This document shows, one piece after another, positions 1-10,842 of a stretch of DNA of 64,000 bases. The notes below the pieces were generated by a model. That model searched no databases and was not told where the DNA came from. It saw only the letters and a program-made list of their open reading frames with translations. The DNA is from Amphiura filiformis (Eukaryota > Echinodermata > Ophiuroidea > Amphilepidida > Amphiuridae). The position numbers and the translations under genes are program-made. Within the stretch, counting starts at the first letter, position 1. Each line of letters starts with the position of its first letter. The stretch covers positions 55,731,706-55,795,705 of the forward strand of contig NC_092636.1 of NCBI RefSeq assembly GCF_039555335.1, written 5' to 3'.

Positions 1-153
1 TTGGAAATACTTCAACTGTTCATATCTTTGGAACTAAATGTTCAATTTCAATGGGGTTTTCTGCAAAATGTATAGCTTTGTAAATGCTGTATACAATCAT
101 GTAAAAAATGAAAATTGAATACGCCCGACTCTAGACTGATTTTGCTTGATCGC
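1..153. mobile_element. MITE (family A), right part, cut by window edge
   Basis: This stretch aligns along its length with 1376-1526 and ends in the same terminal sequence, TGCTTGATCGC, at 153. The left end would lie before the window. It is a non-coding miniature inverted-repeat transposon; the superfamily is not recognised. Confidence 0.55.
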
Positions 154-1205
154 ACCACATATATCGAGGATCTTTGTAAAGTTGCAGCATCTTAAGATAC
201 ATCAAGGTAGCAGAAGCTATGTCCACTCTGCCTGATATTATTATGATATGATGGTGAAATAAACTTGAACTTGATAAGGTAGAGTGGACATGATGAATAA
301 GGTAGAATGAACATGATGAAGATTAGCCGAACATTTACGCCATCGATACCAAAATACAAGCGATATATAATTACCACTGATTTCCCTCAATTTTCAATTA
401 TCAAGATGTCTATAGTTTTCACTGTACGGTCCAAACAAAGGTATCTATGTCATCAATGAATGTATTCACCAGGTTTGGAGTTTAACAGAATGAATAAATT
501 TCTTTTGCACATTACGATCCCCTTCTGAATACACCCTCTATAGTCAGAATCTGGCGAACAAGAAGATTTCTATCGACCATGATAGACGAAACCGTCAATC
601 GAGTTGGGAATAAAATTCTAGTTTTGTGAAAAATTGTTATTTTGTTAATATCTCTACACTGATTACAGTGATTTTCTGTACATATTGTGATGTGCCCTGA
701 CCCCTGAGGAATTCCCTCTCATTCATCAAGTTGATCAAAAACAAATTGAATCATTTCTAATTTGGGATATTTGGGAATCCCCTTTCTAAAATGTTCATTA
801 TGTTGCACTATTGAGAAATCCCCAGGATTGTAAGGTGAAAGTGACACCATGTCGGGAGGAACACACAGGAAGTGATGTAGTGTGAAAGGTTGATGTTTAT
901 AATAATTGTTCTTTGGAATTGCACAGATTACATCATGTGTTGTGAAGATGCGAAGTCTTCAATGGACTTCGCTGAACATTGATCTTCGCATGACAAGTGA
1001 ATCAGGATATACATCAAGAACATTGAGAAATAGAACTTTACAATCAAGAACAAGAAGAAGGCTGCTGAATATAAAGTAACTTTGTTAAACAGTGTATAAT
1101 TGATTGTCACTATTGAGTGTATGATTGAATCATCAAGCGACTCGTATCAACATATGCAGCTACATTGCATGGAAAACATGAAAGCCGATACCATCTGGGG
1201 AGCGA
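154..1205. other. No gene recognised
   Basis: AT-rich DNA with only short, stop-bounded frames. Two short repeats of 'aaggtagartgRacatgatgaa' type occur near 276-320. I see no gene, RNA or clear element here. Confidence 0.5.
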
Positions 1206-1291
1206 TTGCCGAATAGGATGCAACTCTACTAGTCTTATTACAAGACTGCCCTACCCCAATCTTAACCCTAAACTCCGTATTATTATGTAAA

Positions 1292-1526
1292 GCGATCAAG
1301 CAAAATCAGTCGGAACTCGGAAATATTAATTTTGAGATATAGCCAAACAAAGGAATTATTTCCTTTTGTTTCCTATTGTTTTGGAAACTCTTTAATTACT
1401 CATATCTTTGGGACTGGTTGTTCAATAGGGATTTCTGCAAAATGCAGCTTTGTAAATGTTTTATACTTTCATATAAGAAGGTGAAAATTTATTATATCCG
1501 AGTTCCGACTGATATTGCTTGATCGC
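1292..1526. mobile_element. MITE (family A), complete copy
   Basis: The ends form terminal inverted repeats of about 30 bp with a single mismatch: GCGATCAAGCAAAATCAGTC at the left end and the matching inverse at 1497-1526. The interior is AT-rich and has no coding capacity. A second copy is cut by the window start. A target-site duplication is not obvious, so the superfamily is left open. Confidence 0.7.
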
Positions 1527-2239
1527 GTCACATATGCTTTATTTGGTTCTCAAATTATAGGATGTACACAATATTTTTGGCAAGTAATATTACATGGAAA
1601 TAAAGGTGGTTATTCCATGCTAACAATGTCACTTATTAAGTTGATCATCTACCAATCAATTTTCATCAACCTGTTCAATCCATATAAATCCCGGTCCATA
1701 ATATCCTCTTATTTGAGGCAGTGTATATTCCATATGATCATTAAACGTTGAGTGGTCGATACTCGGGGGCCAATTATGTCCTCGTATCTTTACCAGATTG
1801 GCACTGACTTCCTCTAATTGTATGTCCCTGAGGTGGCTGTTAACTTATGATATTGTCTATATCAATATTAGTTCTATATTTGACAGGCAAACATAATGGT
1901 GAAAACACTGAGCGTTTCTGCTGCTCTCCACACGTAGCCTATATTCAACCTGACAAAATTTATCATGCTGATGTGACAAGAAATAGCAGTTTAACCGGGT
2001 GGATCACTTCGTCTTTCTTTCAGGCACATAGGCCTACTACAATCTCGGTCAAATGTATTGCACGCTTGTACGGACATTGATCCCTGATTGATGATGAATG
2101 ATATAACTATCTTATTACGGTCCATAAAGGAAAAGAGGGGGTTTGGATATCGGGAAAGTACCAACCTCTCCATAACAGCTCGTAACATTCAGCATACTTG
2201 ATATGGTAGTGTTCCATATGACCAGATTGGGTTCAATTA

Positions 2240-2346
2240 CCGAATAGGGTGCAACTTGCTAGACTTGAGTCCAGTCCTCGTTTACGGAGTTTAGGGTTAG
2301 GGTTTAGGGTTGGGATAGTGCAGTCTTGTAGAGTTGCACCCTTAAA
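2240..2346. repeat. Short inverted-repeat element with telomere-like core
   Basis: AATAGGGTGCAACT at 2244 is mirrored by AGTTGCACCCTTA at 2332, enclosing a TTAGGGTTAGGGTTTAGGG tract. An inverted relative lies at 1206-1281 (CCGAATAGGATGCAACT followed by CTTAACCCTAAACTCCGTA). It is probably a small MITE with a TTAGGG-like interior. Confidence 0.45.
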
Positions 2347-2349
2347 TTT

Positions 2350-3180
2350 TAAATAAAAAACGCGGGCATTTTTTCTTATCCAATCAAAATAAGTTTTATA
2401 TCACCAGAAACCTTAGACTCTGAATGATATTCCGGCGGTGTTCTTGGAAAATATCTGGGCAATTTAATTGGCTGTTGCATTTAATGTAACGAGCAAAGTC
2501 TTAAAATTGAAAAAGCGTGCTATTTCCATCATCGGAAATTTTTCAAGTAAACTGCTAATTCCGGGCGTGGAACTGAATATTTTGTCAAAATTAATATACA
2601 ACATACAAGCCCAGGATGAAGGTGGTCAAAACAGTGGAGATGTAATTCACAACTGATTTGCCGTGAAAGCGATATGCGATGAACTTTTCCATAATTCCAT
2701 ATGTATCATTTGCGGCGAAACAATTTGTCCAACTTGGAGGGAAGGGGGTTGTTGAGACCTAGGTACACATTTATATCCCAGGTCCTCGTCTATTACCTGT
2801 CTGGGCGGCTATTGAACAACTTTGGTGGAGCTGAATACCCATTTTCAGCCCTATACACAAAGGTCTCTGTGGCATGGCGAACCACGGCTAAACTGAGATA
2901 TCGAGCTTGAGTTTTAACACATTCTGCTAATAGGTTACTTCGTATCCAAACAACATTTCCCAGTTCCCGGACACAACTCTGATTATATGAACATATCAAT
3001 TTCCACATATTTTGACGAGGAATAGTTTATGCATGCATGTAACTGCAACCCGGTGCTGCCCCGTTTCGCTACTATACAGTGTATACTATGAACGCTAATT
3101 TAGCCAATGTTTAGCCATCTCCTTTTATTCTATTATCCATTGTATTTCTTTTGGTTCAAAGTCTGATCAACTGTCGATTA
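2350..3180. other. No gene recognised
   Basis: Short open frames (for example 2468-2656 and 2701-2910) show no recognisable domain and overlap frames on the other strand. Nothing supports a gene. Confidence 0.45.
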
Positions 3181-3191
3181 TATCAAGTAAT

Positions 3192-3256
3192 GTGGACAGG
3201 TCAAGATAATCTTGGTTAGGTCAAGATAATCTTAGACAGGTCAAGATAATCTTTTT
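3192..3256. repeat. Minisatellite, 3 copies of ~22 bp
   Basis: Three direct copies of a unit containing AGGTCAAGATAATCTT lie head to tail. Confidence 0.7.
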
Positions 3257-3432
3257 AATCAATAAATTTTTAACAAGAAAAATATATCTTTAGAAATTAG
3301 AAAACGTATTTAGAAACACTGGCCACATTATCTGAAATTTTTTGGACATTTCAACAAATTTAAAAATGCATCAAAGTATATCATTCATAATTCTAATTAT
3401 TTGGATGCAACGATCAAACTATAGAGGATTAA

Positions 3433-3525
3433 AAAAAGAACCACTAACCGCGAAATGTGGATATCCAACTAGTTTGCTCTGCAGGGCTTCAAAGAAGCAC
3501 TAACCGCGAAATATTGATATCCAAC
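3433..3525. repeat. Direct duplication, ~58-bp period
   Basis: CACTAACCGCGAAATRTKGA followed by TATCCAAC appears twice, at about 3438 and 3496, indicating a two-copy direct repeat. Confidence 0.6.
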
Positions 3526-3613
3526 AAGCTTAAACTATAAATTAGCCCCCAAAAGAAAGTAGGGCTTGAAGAATGAGGGAAATTATGGGGTAAAAAGTAA
3601 AAGAAAAAAGTAG

Positions 3614-3656
3614 AGTTAGGATGGTTAGGGATTAGGGTTAGGGTTTAGGGTTTAGT

Positions 3657-3689
<33 letters not shown>

Positions 3690-3730
3690 TAAGGCTAGGG
3701 TTTAGGGTTAGGGTTTGGGTTTGGGGTTAT
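3614..3730 (+). repeat. Interstitial telomere-like repeat tract
   Basis: About 110 bp of mixed TTAGGG and TTTAGGG units with degenerate members such as AAGGCTAGGG. The metazoan telomere unit is TTAGGG; the TTTAGGG variants and the internal position suggest an interstitial or transposon-borne tract rather than a chromosome end. Related short tracts lie inside the inverted-repeat elements at 1206-1281 and 2240-2346. Confidence 0.7.
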
Positions 3731-3929
3731 TTTGACAACGGGGTACACCGTGCCCATATGTATGGTATGCTGTAATACAGCATATCCATCCCAGCATGGC
3801 ATTTACAGTGCCCATACGACCCTATGGACACAATGTGTTACGTGTAGGCCTACAAATATGTGTATCGGGTGCTAATAAACTGTATATAGTTCTATACATT
3901 ATACTTTGTAGCAAATTTTAACAGAGATT

Positions 3930-4205
3930 TTCGTTTCTACGAGCGTATATCAAATTATTCATCTTTTCCTGCCTTTTGTGGTAATTTTATTCTATAAACT
4001 ATACATTTGTGTGTAAATTGAGGGCGCTATTCACATATATTTTTTTATTTTTAAATTAGAAAAATAATATGAGTTATACCTTACATTTCACGATAAAAAG
4101 TTTTCTGAAAATTCCCTTGTCATTTGTTAGTCTGTTTGCTCATTTTCTGATACGATTTTACAAGCGTCTACCCTACCCCTTGTAAAGATGCAAACAAGAT
4201 TTTAT
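3930..4205. repeat. Dispersed repeat X, copy 1
   Basis: Resembles 33760-34015 over its length, sharing AAATTGAGGGCGC and CCCCTTGTAAAGATG. A partial relative lies near 44530-44610. Non-coding. It ends directly at the Penelope RT fragment that follows. Confidence 0.55.
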
Positions 4206-4212
4206 ATCATAT

Positions 4213-4725
4213 GACGTCAGTGCTTTATTCACATCTGTCCCGGTTGATAAAGCACTTCAGATTGTACGCTCTCGTTTAGAATAGGATAGCGCCCTCGGCG
4301 ATAGAACTAAATTGTCACCTGACCAGATAGTTAGACTCTGTGAAGCTTGTCTAAAACAGTATTTTGTCTACAATGGAGAGTATTACGAACAGTTACACGG
4401 TGCGGACATGGGCCTTCCACTTTCTCCGATACTGTGCGACACTGTGCGACACCCATTGTAAACTTAAGAAGTGTCACTCTCAAGAATTTACTGACCATCT
4501 CAATTCGCTGGACAAGGACATTCAATTCACCACCGAAGGAGAGAAAAACAACTCGCTTGCCTTCCTAGATACTCTCACCGTAATATCCAACAGATAGATA
4601 CACCAAAGTCACAATATATCGCAATATATCGCAAAAGCACACATACGGATCAATATCTCAATTTCGCCTCTAATCACCCCCATTGATCACAAACTTGGAG
4701 TCATCCGAACTTTGTACCACTCTCT
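4213..4725 (+). pseudogene. Penelope-like element RT fragment (decayed)
   Basis: Read in frame from 4213 the DNA encodes a Penelope-type reverse transcriptase core: an ALFTSVP motif matching VSLFTNTP of the element at 14 kb, then TKLSPDQIV, and GADMGLPLSPIL, the counterpart of GAAMGSPVSPII. An in-frame TAG lies at 4282-4284. After about 4440 the frame shifts, the catalytic YVDD block is missing, and the later RT piece (FLDT-like, then DHKLGVIRTLYH near 4683-4720) continues in other frames. The coding DNA is therefore deleted and frameshifted. It is independent of the Penelope copy at 13.3-16.3 kb, because sequence and orientation differ. Family assignment is firm; activity is excluded. Confidence 0.8.
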
Positions 4726-4727
4726 TA

Positions 4728-5000
4728 AATTGCCCGATTGAATATTCGATCAAAAAGATTGACTTTTCAATCTCGCCGTCCCGAATTAGTCGGGTGATTT
4801 GAATTTTTTTTCAATCAAAAGGAGTGATTTTTAATCTTTTACAATCTTTTAGCGATTAACGTTAGGGGTAAATCTTTTTCGATTGAATTTTCAGTAGAAA
4901 GGATCGATTTTCATTGTTTTTCAATCTTTTGCTGTCCCAAATTAGGGACAAGTCCTTTCCAGTTGAAAAAAAAGATTGAAAATCGATTTCTAGCTAGCAA
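4728..5000. repeat. AT-rich GATTGA/TCAATC-rich low-complexity stretch
   Basis: Repeated AAAGATTGA, TCAATCTTTT and ATCGATTTTC words in both orientations make this self-complementary low-complexity DNA. A loosely similar composition recurs at 24780-24960. Confidence 0.4.
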
Positions 5001-5085
5001 ACCAGCGAGATTTGTCATAGGTTTGCGTGAATTAGGTATCACTCCCTTGCTAGTTGTAAGAAACCTATACCAATCTGCAGCTTAA

Positions 5086-5291
5086 GGTGGTACTACACCC
5101 ACCGATAAATTTTGTGACTAATTTTGCATTTTTCTCAAAAAATAACTGCACACTGGTAACAAAAGTTATGTATATTATAGGGGCAAGGAATCCCATTACT
5201 CCACTGAAATTTCAGTGATTCAAGACAAGTGGTTCATTATGTATGTTAAGAAATGAGGTACATTCTAGCGGTATTGAGAAAAATGCAAAAA
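5086..5291. mobile_element. TTAA foldback MITE (family T1), internally deleted
   Basis: Starts TTAA (5082-5085) then GGTGGTACTACACCC and follows the left arm of the full copy at 22223-22576 (shared TTATGTATATTATAGGGGCA). It then jumps at about 5274 to the GAGAAAAATGCAAAAA of the opposite arm, so the right end is lost. Confidence 0.65.
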
Positions 5292-5299
5292 AGGCCGAA

Positions 5300-5786
5300 G
5301 AGGTGCCCAGGAATATGCGTTGATCTCTTTTAAGAAAATTTGCTCTAAGTATATTTAGAGATGAATATATGTTGTATGGTGTTAAAAGAGTTATATTAGA
5401 ACCACAACGTGCGCTAACTTGACCTTTGCACTATTTACATATTCATTATTATTTTGATAACAATGGAATACAGAATGGATAAGGCTCTTGAGTTGAATGA
5501 GATCACCATCGGATTGACTAGATTGGGTTTGGGTTGGGATCAATTGATTTGTCACTAGATAAACCTCAACTTTTACAAAATAATACATTGGCTGTTTATT
5601 TTGTCTTCTGGAAAATGAATAAACCATTGTAACAAATTAATTTATTTTGGCTCGCCATATATGTATTTGGGGCCAAGCCTTCCGAGCGACTAACATGCGA
5701 ACAATACCTCAACAAGACGGCGATTATTTCTGGTAATGGTCTGTTTGTCACCCTTTATCATGTTTATCTAATATGTAATAATTTGG
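5300..5786. other. No gene recognised
   Basis: A 78-codon frame on the minus strand (5391-5627) has no recognisable domain. Otherwise nothing identifiable. Confidence 0.4.
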
Positions 5787-6139
5787 GGTTTCATACTTTC
5801 CTGCGGCTTACCGCTTTGTCGCTCTATAGATGATTTTACTTCACTGCGCAGTCGCACCAGAAACGCTAGTGGTGACCAGCGGCAAGCCGATATATCGATC
5901 ACTCCACCGCTTTGCCGCGGCGGCAGCACCGCTGGGAGTTGAATTAAAGTAAACTCGGAGCGGTGCCACTCTGACGTATAAGAACAAAATACGATTTTGG
6001 AGCGGTGCTGAGCGGCAACAGTGGCTTTTAGAGTCATGCTGCTGCCGCTCAACGGTGTGCCGCTCCGCTTGCAGACAAGTACAAGCGGCATGATGAAGCG
6101 TCACGCCGCTCAGCGGCAAGCGGCAGAAAGTATGAAACC
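5787..6139. mobile_element. GC-rich MITE
   Basis: Terminal inverted repeats GGTTTCATACTTTCCTGCGG (left) and the inverse GCGGCAGAAAGTATGAAACC (right) bound 353 bp that are strikingly GC-rich and full of CCGCT/AGCGG words, against an AT-rich background. Two overlapping minus-strand frames here are a by-product of the composition, not genes. Confidence 0.65.
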
Positions 6140-6720
6140 AGTATTAAGGACGATTATCCGCTTTCAACACATGCTATTTCACCTTGGTCGATCTTAGGGT
6201 TTGGGTTATATTAGTCATATGTTAGAATGACCTTGACTCTCACTCCCAACCTGTCCCCATTTCAAACCCTCTTGAGAGCCAATAAGGACTCATAAAATAA
6301 TGTGTGATCTGAATAATAATTATGTGGCTAACCCTAATTATGTGGTTAACCCACTTTTAAACACACTTTAGCTTACAAAATTCAAATTTTAGAAGCAACC
6401 ACGACGTGGTGGAGAAAGTAATGCATTACGTCGATGATATAAATTCATCGTAATGGATAAATTAATTCATCATGCCAACAATATTCGCTTTGGAGAAATT
6501 AATTTATATATAATAATTTGCAGAAATTGTTTAATTGCGTATCAAAAATGTTCATGTTGTAAAAATTGGGGTTCATCTTAGTCCTGTGCTTAACCACTAG
6601 GCCAACTTCGACGCACTGCCATTCTATTACGCGAAACCAGACTATAGTCTTATGATTTTACACAAACGGCACTGCTGTTAGAAGAATATAACAATTACTT
6701 TAGTGAGGAATTTGGCGTCT
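6140..6720. other. No gene recognised
   Basis: AT-rich sequence without a supportable feature. Confidence 0.4.
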
Positions 6721-6723
6721 GCT

Positions 6724-7016
6724 CAAGTCTCCAATGTGTTGAGATTCAAAATTGGGCCGGGTATATTGGCTCAAATGCTGTTGTTGTGTGGTTGATGTGA
6801 TTCCATTCCCAGCACGCCTCATACATGTGAATAATTTACTATTAACCCTACGCATCTAATCAAAATGTTTGCATTTTATGAATATAAATGTGCAATGACA
6901 AAATAAAGATGTCAGAGGCTTCAGGGAAGCTGCCTTAAGGCTTACATAACCAATGATTAATCCATTGTATTTACATCATACACGTTTTCCTTTGTGTTGG
7001 AGAGGATTTACAATCT
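6724..7016. repeat. Dispersed repeat R2, copy 1
   Basis: Aligns with 18404-18680 at high similarity by eye, including GATTCCATTCCCAGCACGCC, AATGTGCAATGACAAAATAA and CATACACGTTTTCCTTTGTG. Non-coding, and no terminal structure was identified. Confidence 0.7.
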
Positions 7017-7499
7017 GCGGCTCCGTTATTGACAGTATTTTCATTGAAAACTATTCAAAACACCTGCCAACAAGACAGGGAAAATGTCTATATATGGCAC
7101 GGATCTATGAAATACAAACTTAGAGCTATTACAAATGAGACGGGCAGCAGTTCATCTGCTTCAGTTTATTTGGCTATAAATCATGTAAATGGAAAGAACC
7201 AGCCACCTAGTGTCTTTGTCTGTTAAACCGCCCCAATTTCAAGTTGTGTTCATTTCATTTCATTTCATATCATATTTATTAAGTCTTATCAACAACAACA
7301 ATTGACATTTTAAAAGGCACATATAGAAAATACTTAAATACATTTTATAAAAACAGAATAAGAATATAAACAGCACATATTTATAGAGATCACGTTGATA
7401 AGACCAAGGATAGCCCAAAAAGCCATGGAGGCTTATTTCCATTGGGGTCCTTTAAAAGGGGACAACATCAATGACAAAAGAAGGAAACAAACGAAACAG

Positions 7500-7985
7500 T
7501 CAAGTACTAGATCTTGCTTTTGTAGCAAGATGAGCTTTTACTTCTTTTTTGAAGTTGGCATAGCCATTGATGGATTTAATATTGCTTGGGAGACAGTTCC
7601 AGGCCTTGACTGTAGTGTATTGGAAGGTGGTACTACCAATTTGCCCATGAAACTTTGGAACAACAAAATTGAGGTGGCTATCCCTGGTATTATACCGGTG
7701 TCTTTCAGTTACTTTTATAAAATGGTCACTCAGATAATCTGGAGACATGTTATTAAAAATTTTAAAAGCATGGTTAAGCTTCAATTGTTTAACTCTATCA
7801 ACAAAAAAAAAAAAATCAAGCCTATCAAGTTCAGCTTGGCCAACATGTGTCCGTGAGTCCAGACCAAGAATTGAACCTAACAATTCTATTTTACATGACT
7901 TGAAGTTTATTTTGGAGTTTTTAGAAAGACCAGAGAACCAAGAAGAACAAGAATAATCAAAATAGCACTGAATCAAAGCAGACAC
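7500..7985 (-). pseudogene. LINE C-terminal segment, out of frame with RT ORF
   Basis: About 160 residues reading from an internal GTG codon; this is a continuation of the LINE polyprotein, not an independent gene. It shows the tail typical of CR1/L2-like RTs: a SALIQCYFDYSCSSWFSGLS segment just after the RT, then LNHAFKIFNNMSPDYL, the NTRDSHLNFVVPKF stretch and KAWNCLPSNIKSI. Small indels near 8005-8055 disconnect it from the RT frame. It contains a run of F residues encoded by a homopolymer (7802-7813), another likely error-prone site. Ends in a TAG stop followed by the 3' UTR. Confidence 0.8.
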
Positions 7986-8006
7986 TAAAGTTTTGCGAGT
8001 TTTTGA

Positions 8007-10820
8007 TCAAGAAACTGAGCTTGTCTGAATAAAAATTGAGTCTTGCACCAGCCTTTTTAGAACCATATTAGCAATTGATTCACCTGATAAGTACTGATCT
8101 AATGTGATACCCAAATATTTAACAGATTGGGTAGATTGGATAGGTTCATTATTGCACATGACATTAAAATCACATTGTTTCTTCAATTTCCTGTGTGAAC
8201 CAAACAGAATGGCCTCGGTCTTACCCAAGTGAAGAGACAGCTTATTGTCAATAAGCCACTGTTGACAAGACTCCAATTCCTTGCTGAGCTTGGAAGAAAT
8301 TTCCTTTGGATCTTTGCCGTCAATAAGCAATGCACTATCGTCTGCATAAAGTAAAAGCTTACAGTCAACACTAATTGGCATGTCGTTGACGTAGCAGAGA
8401 AATAAGAGTGGCCCCAGGACACTGCCTTGGGGCACACCGCATGTAATTGCCATAGGTTTGGAGTTGGATTTATTAACACAGACTATCTGCTGTCTCTCAC
8501 TTAGGTAAGACCTAAACCAATCTACTGATTCAATCCCCATTGCACGGAGCTTATTGCACAAAATATCGTGGTTGACCGTGTCAAAGGCTTTCTGTAGGTC
8601 CAACATCACCATACCAGTGTAATTGCCTTGAGAAATCTGTGTACGCACGTGATCAGTGAGGTGAATAAGGCAAGTGTCGGTAGAGTAAGTGCCTCTAAAA
8701 CCAGATTGATGGGAATAAAGAAGATGATGGTCAGTTAAATACTGGTAAAGTTGATTGTGCACAGACTTCTCAAGAATCTTTGAGATTACACTTAGTATGC
8801 TGATGGGCCTATAGTTACCAACCATTGATCTACTACCTTTTTTTAGTGGGGTGACACGTGCACACTTCAATTCAACAGGAACTGAATTGGTTAAAATAGA
8901 CAAATTAATAATAGAAGTAATAGGATCTTTCAGGACAGAAGCCCCATCCCTTAGAAATTTAGCAGGAATGTTGTCCAATCCAGTACTTTTATTAGGATGT
9001 AATTTGCACAATTCAGAAAAGACAAAATCAGTGGTAACAGGAGAGAGTTTAAAACTACATTCAGTGATACCTTTATCAGAATAAAACTTCTGGAATTTTT
9101 GCGAGTCAGTGCTGAATTCATTTTTAGTGAGAGGAAGCTTTTTGACAAGGTTACTAGCAACAGTGGTATAAAAAGTGTTGATGTGATCAGCAACTTTAGT
9201 AGAATCAAAACAAGTTTCTCCGTCAATTTCCAAAACAACTTTGCACTGCTCTTTAGTTTTAGTACTGTAGCCAAGGGCTTTCAACTGCTGCCAAAGTTTT
9301 TTGGGGTTATTTTTATGCTCATCAATTTTGCTACTAAAATACTCAGCTTTGGCTCTTTTAATATCCCTTTGAATTTTGTTTCTAACTTTACAGTACTGTT
9401 TGTAAAGATCAGCATTTGAGCGGTCTTCCTTGAAATCATGAAGAAGTTGGTCCCTTGTCCGAATACTTTCAAGAATTGTATTATCCATCCAAGGTTCTGT
9501 TCTTGACTTCAACCGGATTTGTTTCATCGGTGCAATATCATCAATAATTTTCAGAAGTATGGTACTAAACAGGTCCCATGCATGGTTAACATCAGTACAT
9601 TTGTACACAGAAGACCAATTTATGGAGGACAGTTTGGACAAGAAAATGTCTTTACTGTAGTTCTTAGTAGACCTGATATTAATAACTCTATGCTGACCTA
9701 CCTGACCTCTGACAGCTTTTCGAGTACAAAATATTAGGAGATGATCGCTGAGACCAATACTGATCGTACCAGATTTACACATCTTCTCAGGATTGTTAGT
9801 GAGAATATGATCAATACAAGTTGATGTTGTATCAGTAATACGAGTGGCTGTGGTGATTAGCTGTCGGAGATCAAATAGGTTCAAGATATGCAAATAATCT
9901 TTAAAAAGTGAAACTTCTTTTTTAAAACAATCAATATTGATATCACCCATGATGATCATTTCACAGTCGGACCTTATTTTTGAAATAGAATCTTCAAAGT
10001 AAGTAAGAAACTTTGTATCGTCTGGAGGGCGATAGAACACACCAAAGAAAATTGGTTTTGTTTTTGGTAAGAGGATCTCAAGCCAAAGATTTTCTAAACA
10101 ATCACTTTGTAAATCGAGCCGGTTATTAAAAGCAATATCATTGTGGACATAAACACACACTCCGCCACCTTCCCGATTTCTATCATGGCGAAGTACCGCA
10201 TACCCTTGAATGTTGATCTCATTATCAGGAACGGATTCGTCAAGCCATGTCTCGGATATAGCAACAGCAGCTGGCTTGGCATCAGAAATTAAACAGCGTA
10301 ATTCAGAAATCTTTGGCAAGAGAGATCTTGTATTAAAATGCATAAAATGAAGGCCTTTACCTTTGGTAACAGAAACAGATTTCTGTAGACCCATCTTTGA
10401 AATCTTATATTTGGGGTCTTTATGAATAGGATCTTTACATTCATTAACATAATGGAATGGCAAACTTTGAATTAAGCATTTGTTACAAATAAAAGAAAAG
10501 TTGGTATTCTCAGCAACCAGATGGTCATAAAGTTCATTGGATATTGAACCAGAACAACGTACATGAGTCCACTTATCGCATCCATCACAGCTAATTGCGC
10601 GGGAGCGTGATACAACACCGCGTTCACAAGCTACACATGGGTTTTTAGGAGTCCTTTTAGTAATTTTCGTAGACGCCGAGTCTTGTTCATTTCGCATTCT
10701 CCGCCGACCTCCTTTTATTCCTCGATGCGTGCGCCTAGGAGTAGATGTAACAATGGATCTAGTGACTTGCGAGGGTGGTTGAGGTTGAATGCCAAGCGAT
10801 TTGATATGATTTAATAGCAT
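8007..10820 (-). CDS. LINE ORF: PHD finger, endonuclease and reverse transcriptase
   Basis: 937 codons. Residues ~62-115 form a C4HC3 PHD-type zinc finger (CVAC, CDGC, WTHVRC, CNKC). Residues ~158-365 are an exonuclease-endonuclease-phosphatase domain with the expected catalytic pattern: N163, SETWLD around E190, GDINID around D293 and SDH at 358-360. Residues ~600-910 are a reverse transcriptase with GLDNIPAKFL, NYRPISIL, DLQKAFDTV, GVPQGSVLGPLLF and the catalytic YADD at 825-828. It would nick target DNA and prime reverse transcription of its own RNA there. The first ATG is at 10820 but the frame stays open upstream to about 10864 and joins the leader ORF if one base of a homopolymer is discounted. 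The ORF ends early because of a shift near 8050. Family assignment is firm; the exact clade (CR1 or L2) would need a tree. Confidence 0.9.
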   Translation of the reverse strand: MLLNHIKSLGIQPQPPSQVTRSIVTSTPRRTHRGIKGGRRRMRNEQDSASTKITKRTPKNPCVACERGVVSRSRAISCDGCDKWTHVRCSGSISNELYDHLVAENTNFSFICNKCLIQSLPFHYVNECKDPIHKDPKYKISKMGLQKSVSVTKGKGLHFMHFNTRSLLPKISELRCLISDAKPAAVAISETWLDESVPDNEINIQGYAVLRHDRNREGGGVCVYVHNDIAFNNRLDLQSDCLENLWLEILLPKTKPIFFGVFYRPPDDTKFLTYFEDSISKIRSDCEMIIMGDINIDCFKKEVSLFKDYLHILNLFDLRQLITTATRITDTTSTCIDHILTNNPEKMCKSGTISIGLSDHLLIFCTRKAVRGQVGQHRVINIRSTKNYSKDIFLSKLSSINWSSVYKCTDVNHAWDLFSTILLKIIDDIAPMKQIRLKSRTEPWMDNTILESIRTRDQLLHDFKEDRSNADLYKQYCKVRNKIQRDIKRAKAEYFSSKIDEHKNNPKKLWQQLKALGYSTKTKEQCKVVLEIDGETCFDSTKVADHINTFYTTVASNLVKKLPLTKNEFSTDSQKFQKFYSDKGITECSFKLSPVTTDFVFSELCKLHPNKSTGLDNIPAKFLRDGASVLKDPITSIINLSILTNSVPVELKCARVTPLKKGSRSMVGNYRPISILSVISKILEKSVHNQLYQYLTDHHLLYSHQSGFRGTYSTDTCLIHLTDHVRTQISQGNYTGMVMLDLQKAFDTVNHDILCNKLRAMGIESVDWFRSYLSERQQIVCVNKSNSKPMAITCGVPQGSVLGPLLFLCYVNDMPISVDCKLLLYADDSALLIDGKDPKEISSKLSKELESCQQWLIDNKLSLHLGKTEAILFGSHRKLKKQCDFNVMCNNEPIQSTQSVKYLGITLDQYLSGESIANMVLKRLVQDSIFIQTSSVS

Positions 10821-10842
10821 ATCTGGTAGTGAACTAGGTATA

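Noticed and set aside
3614..3730. True telomere or chromosome end
   Set aside because: Short, degenerate, mixed units with ordinary sequence on both sides.
5768..6119. Two minus-strand ORFs of ~100 codons
   Set aside because: Both arise from the GC-rich MITE, whose composition lacks stop codons.
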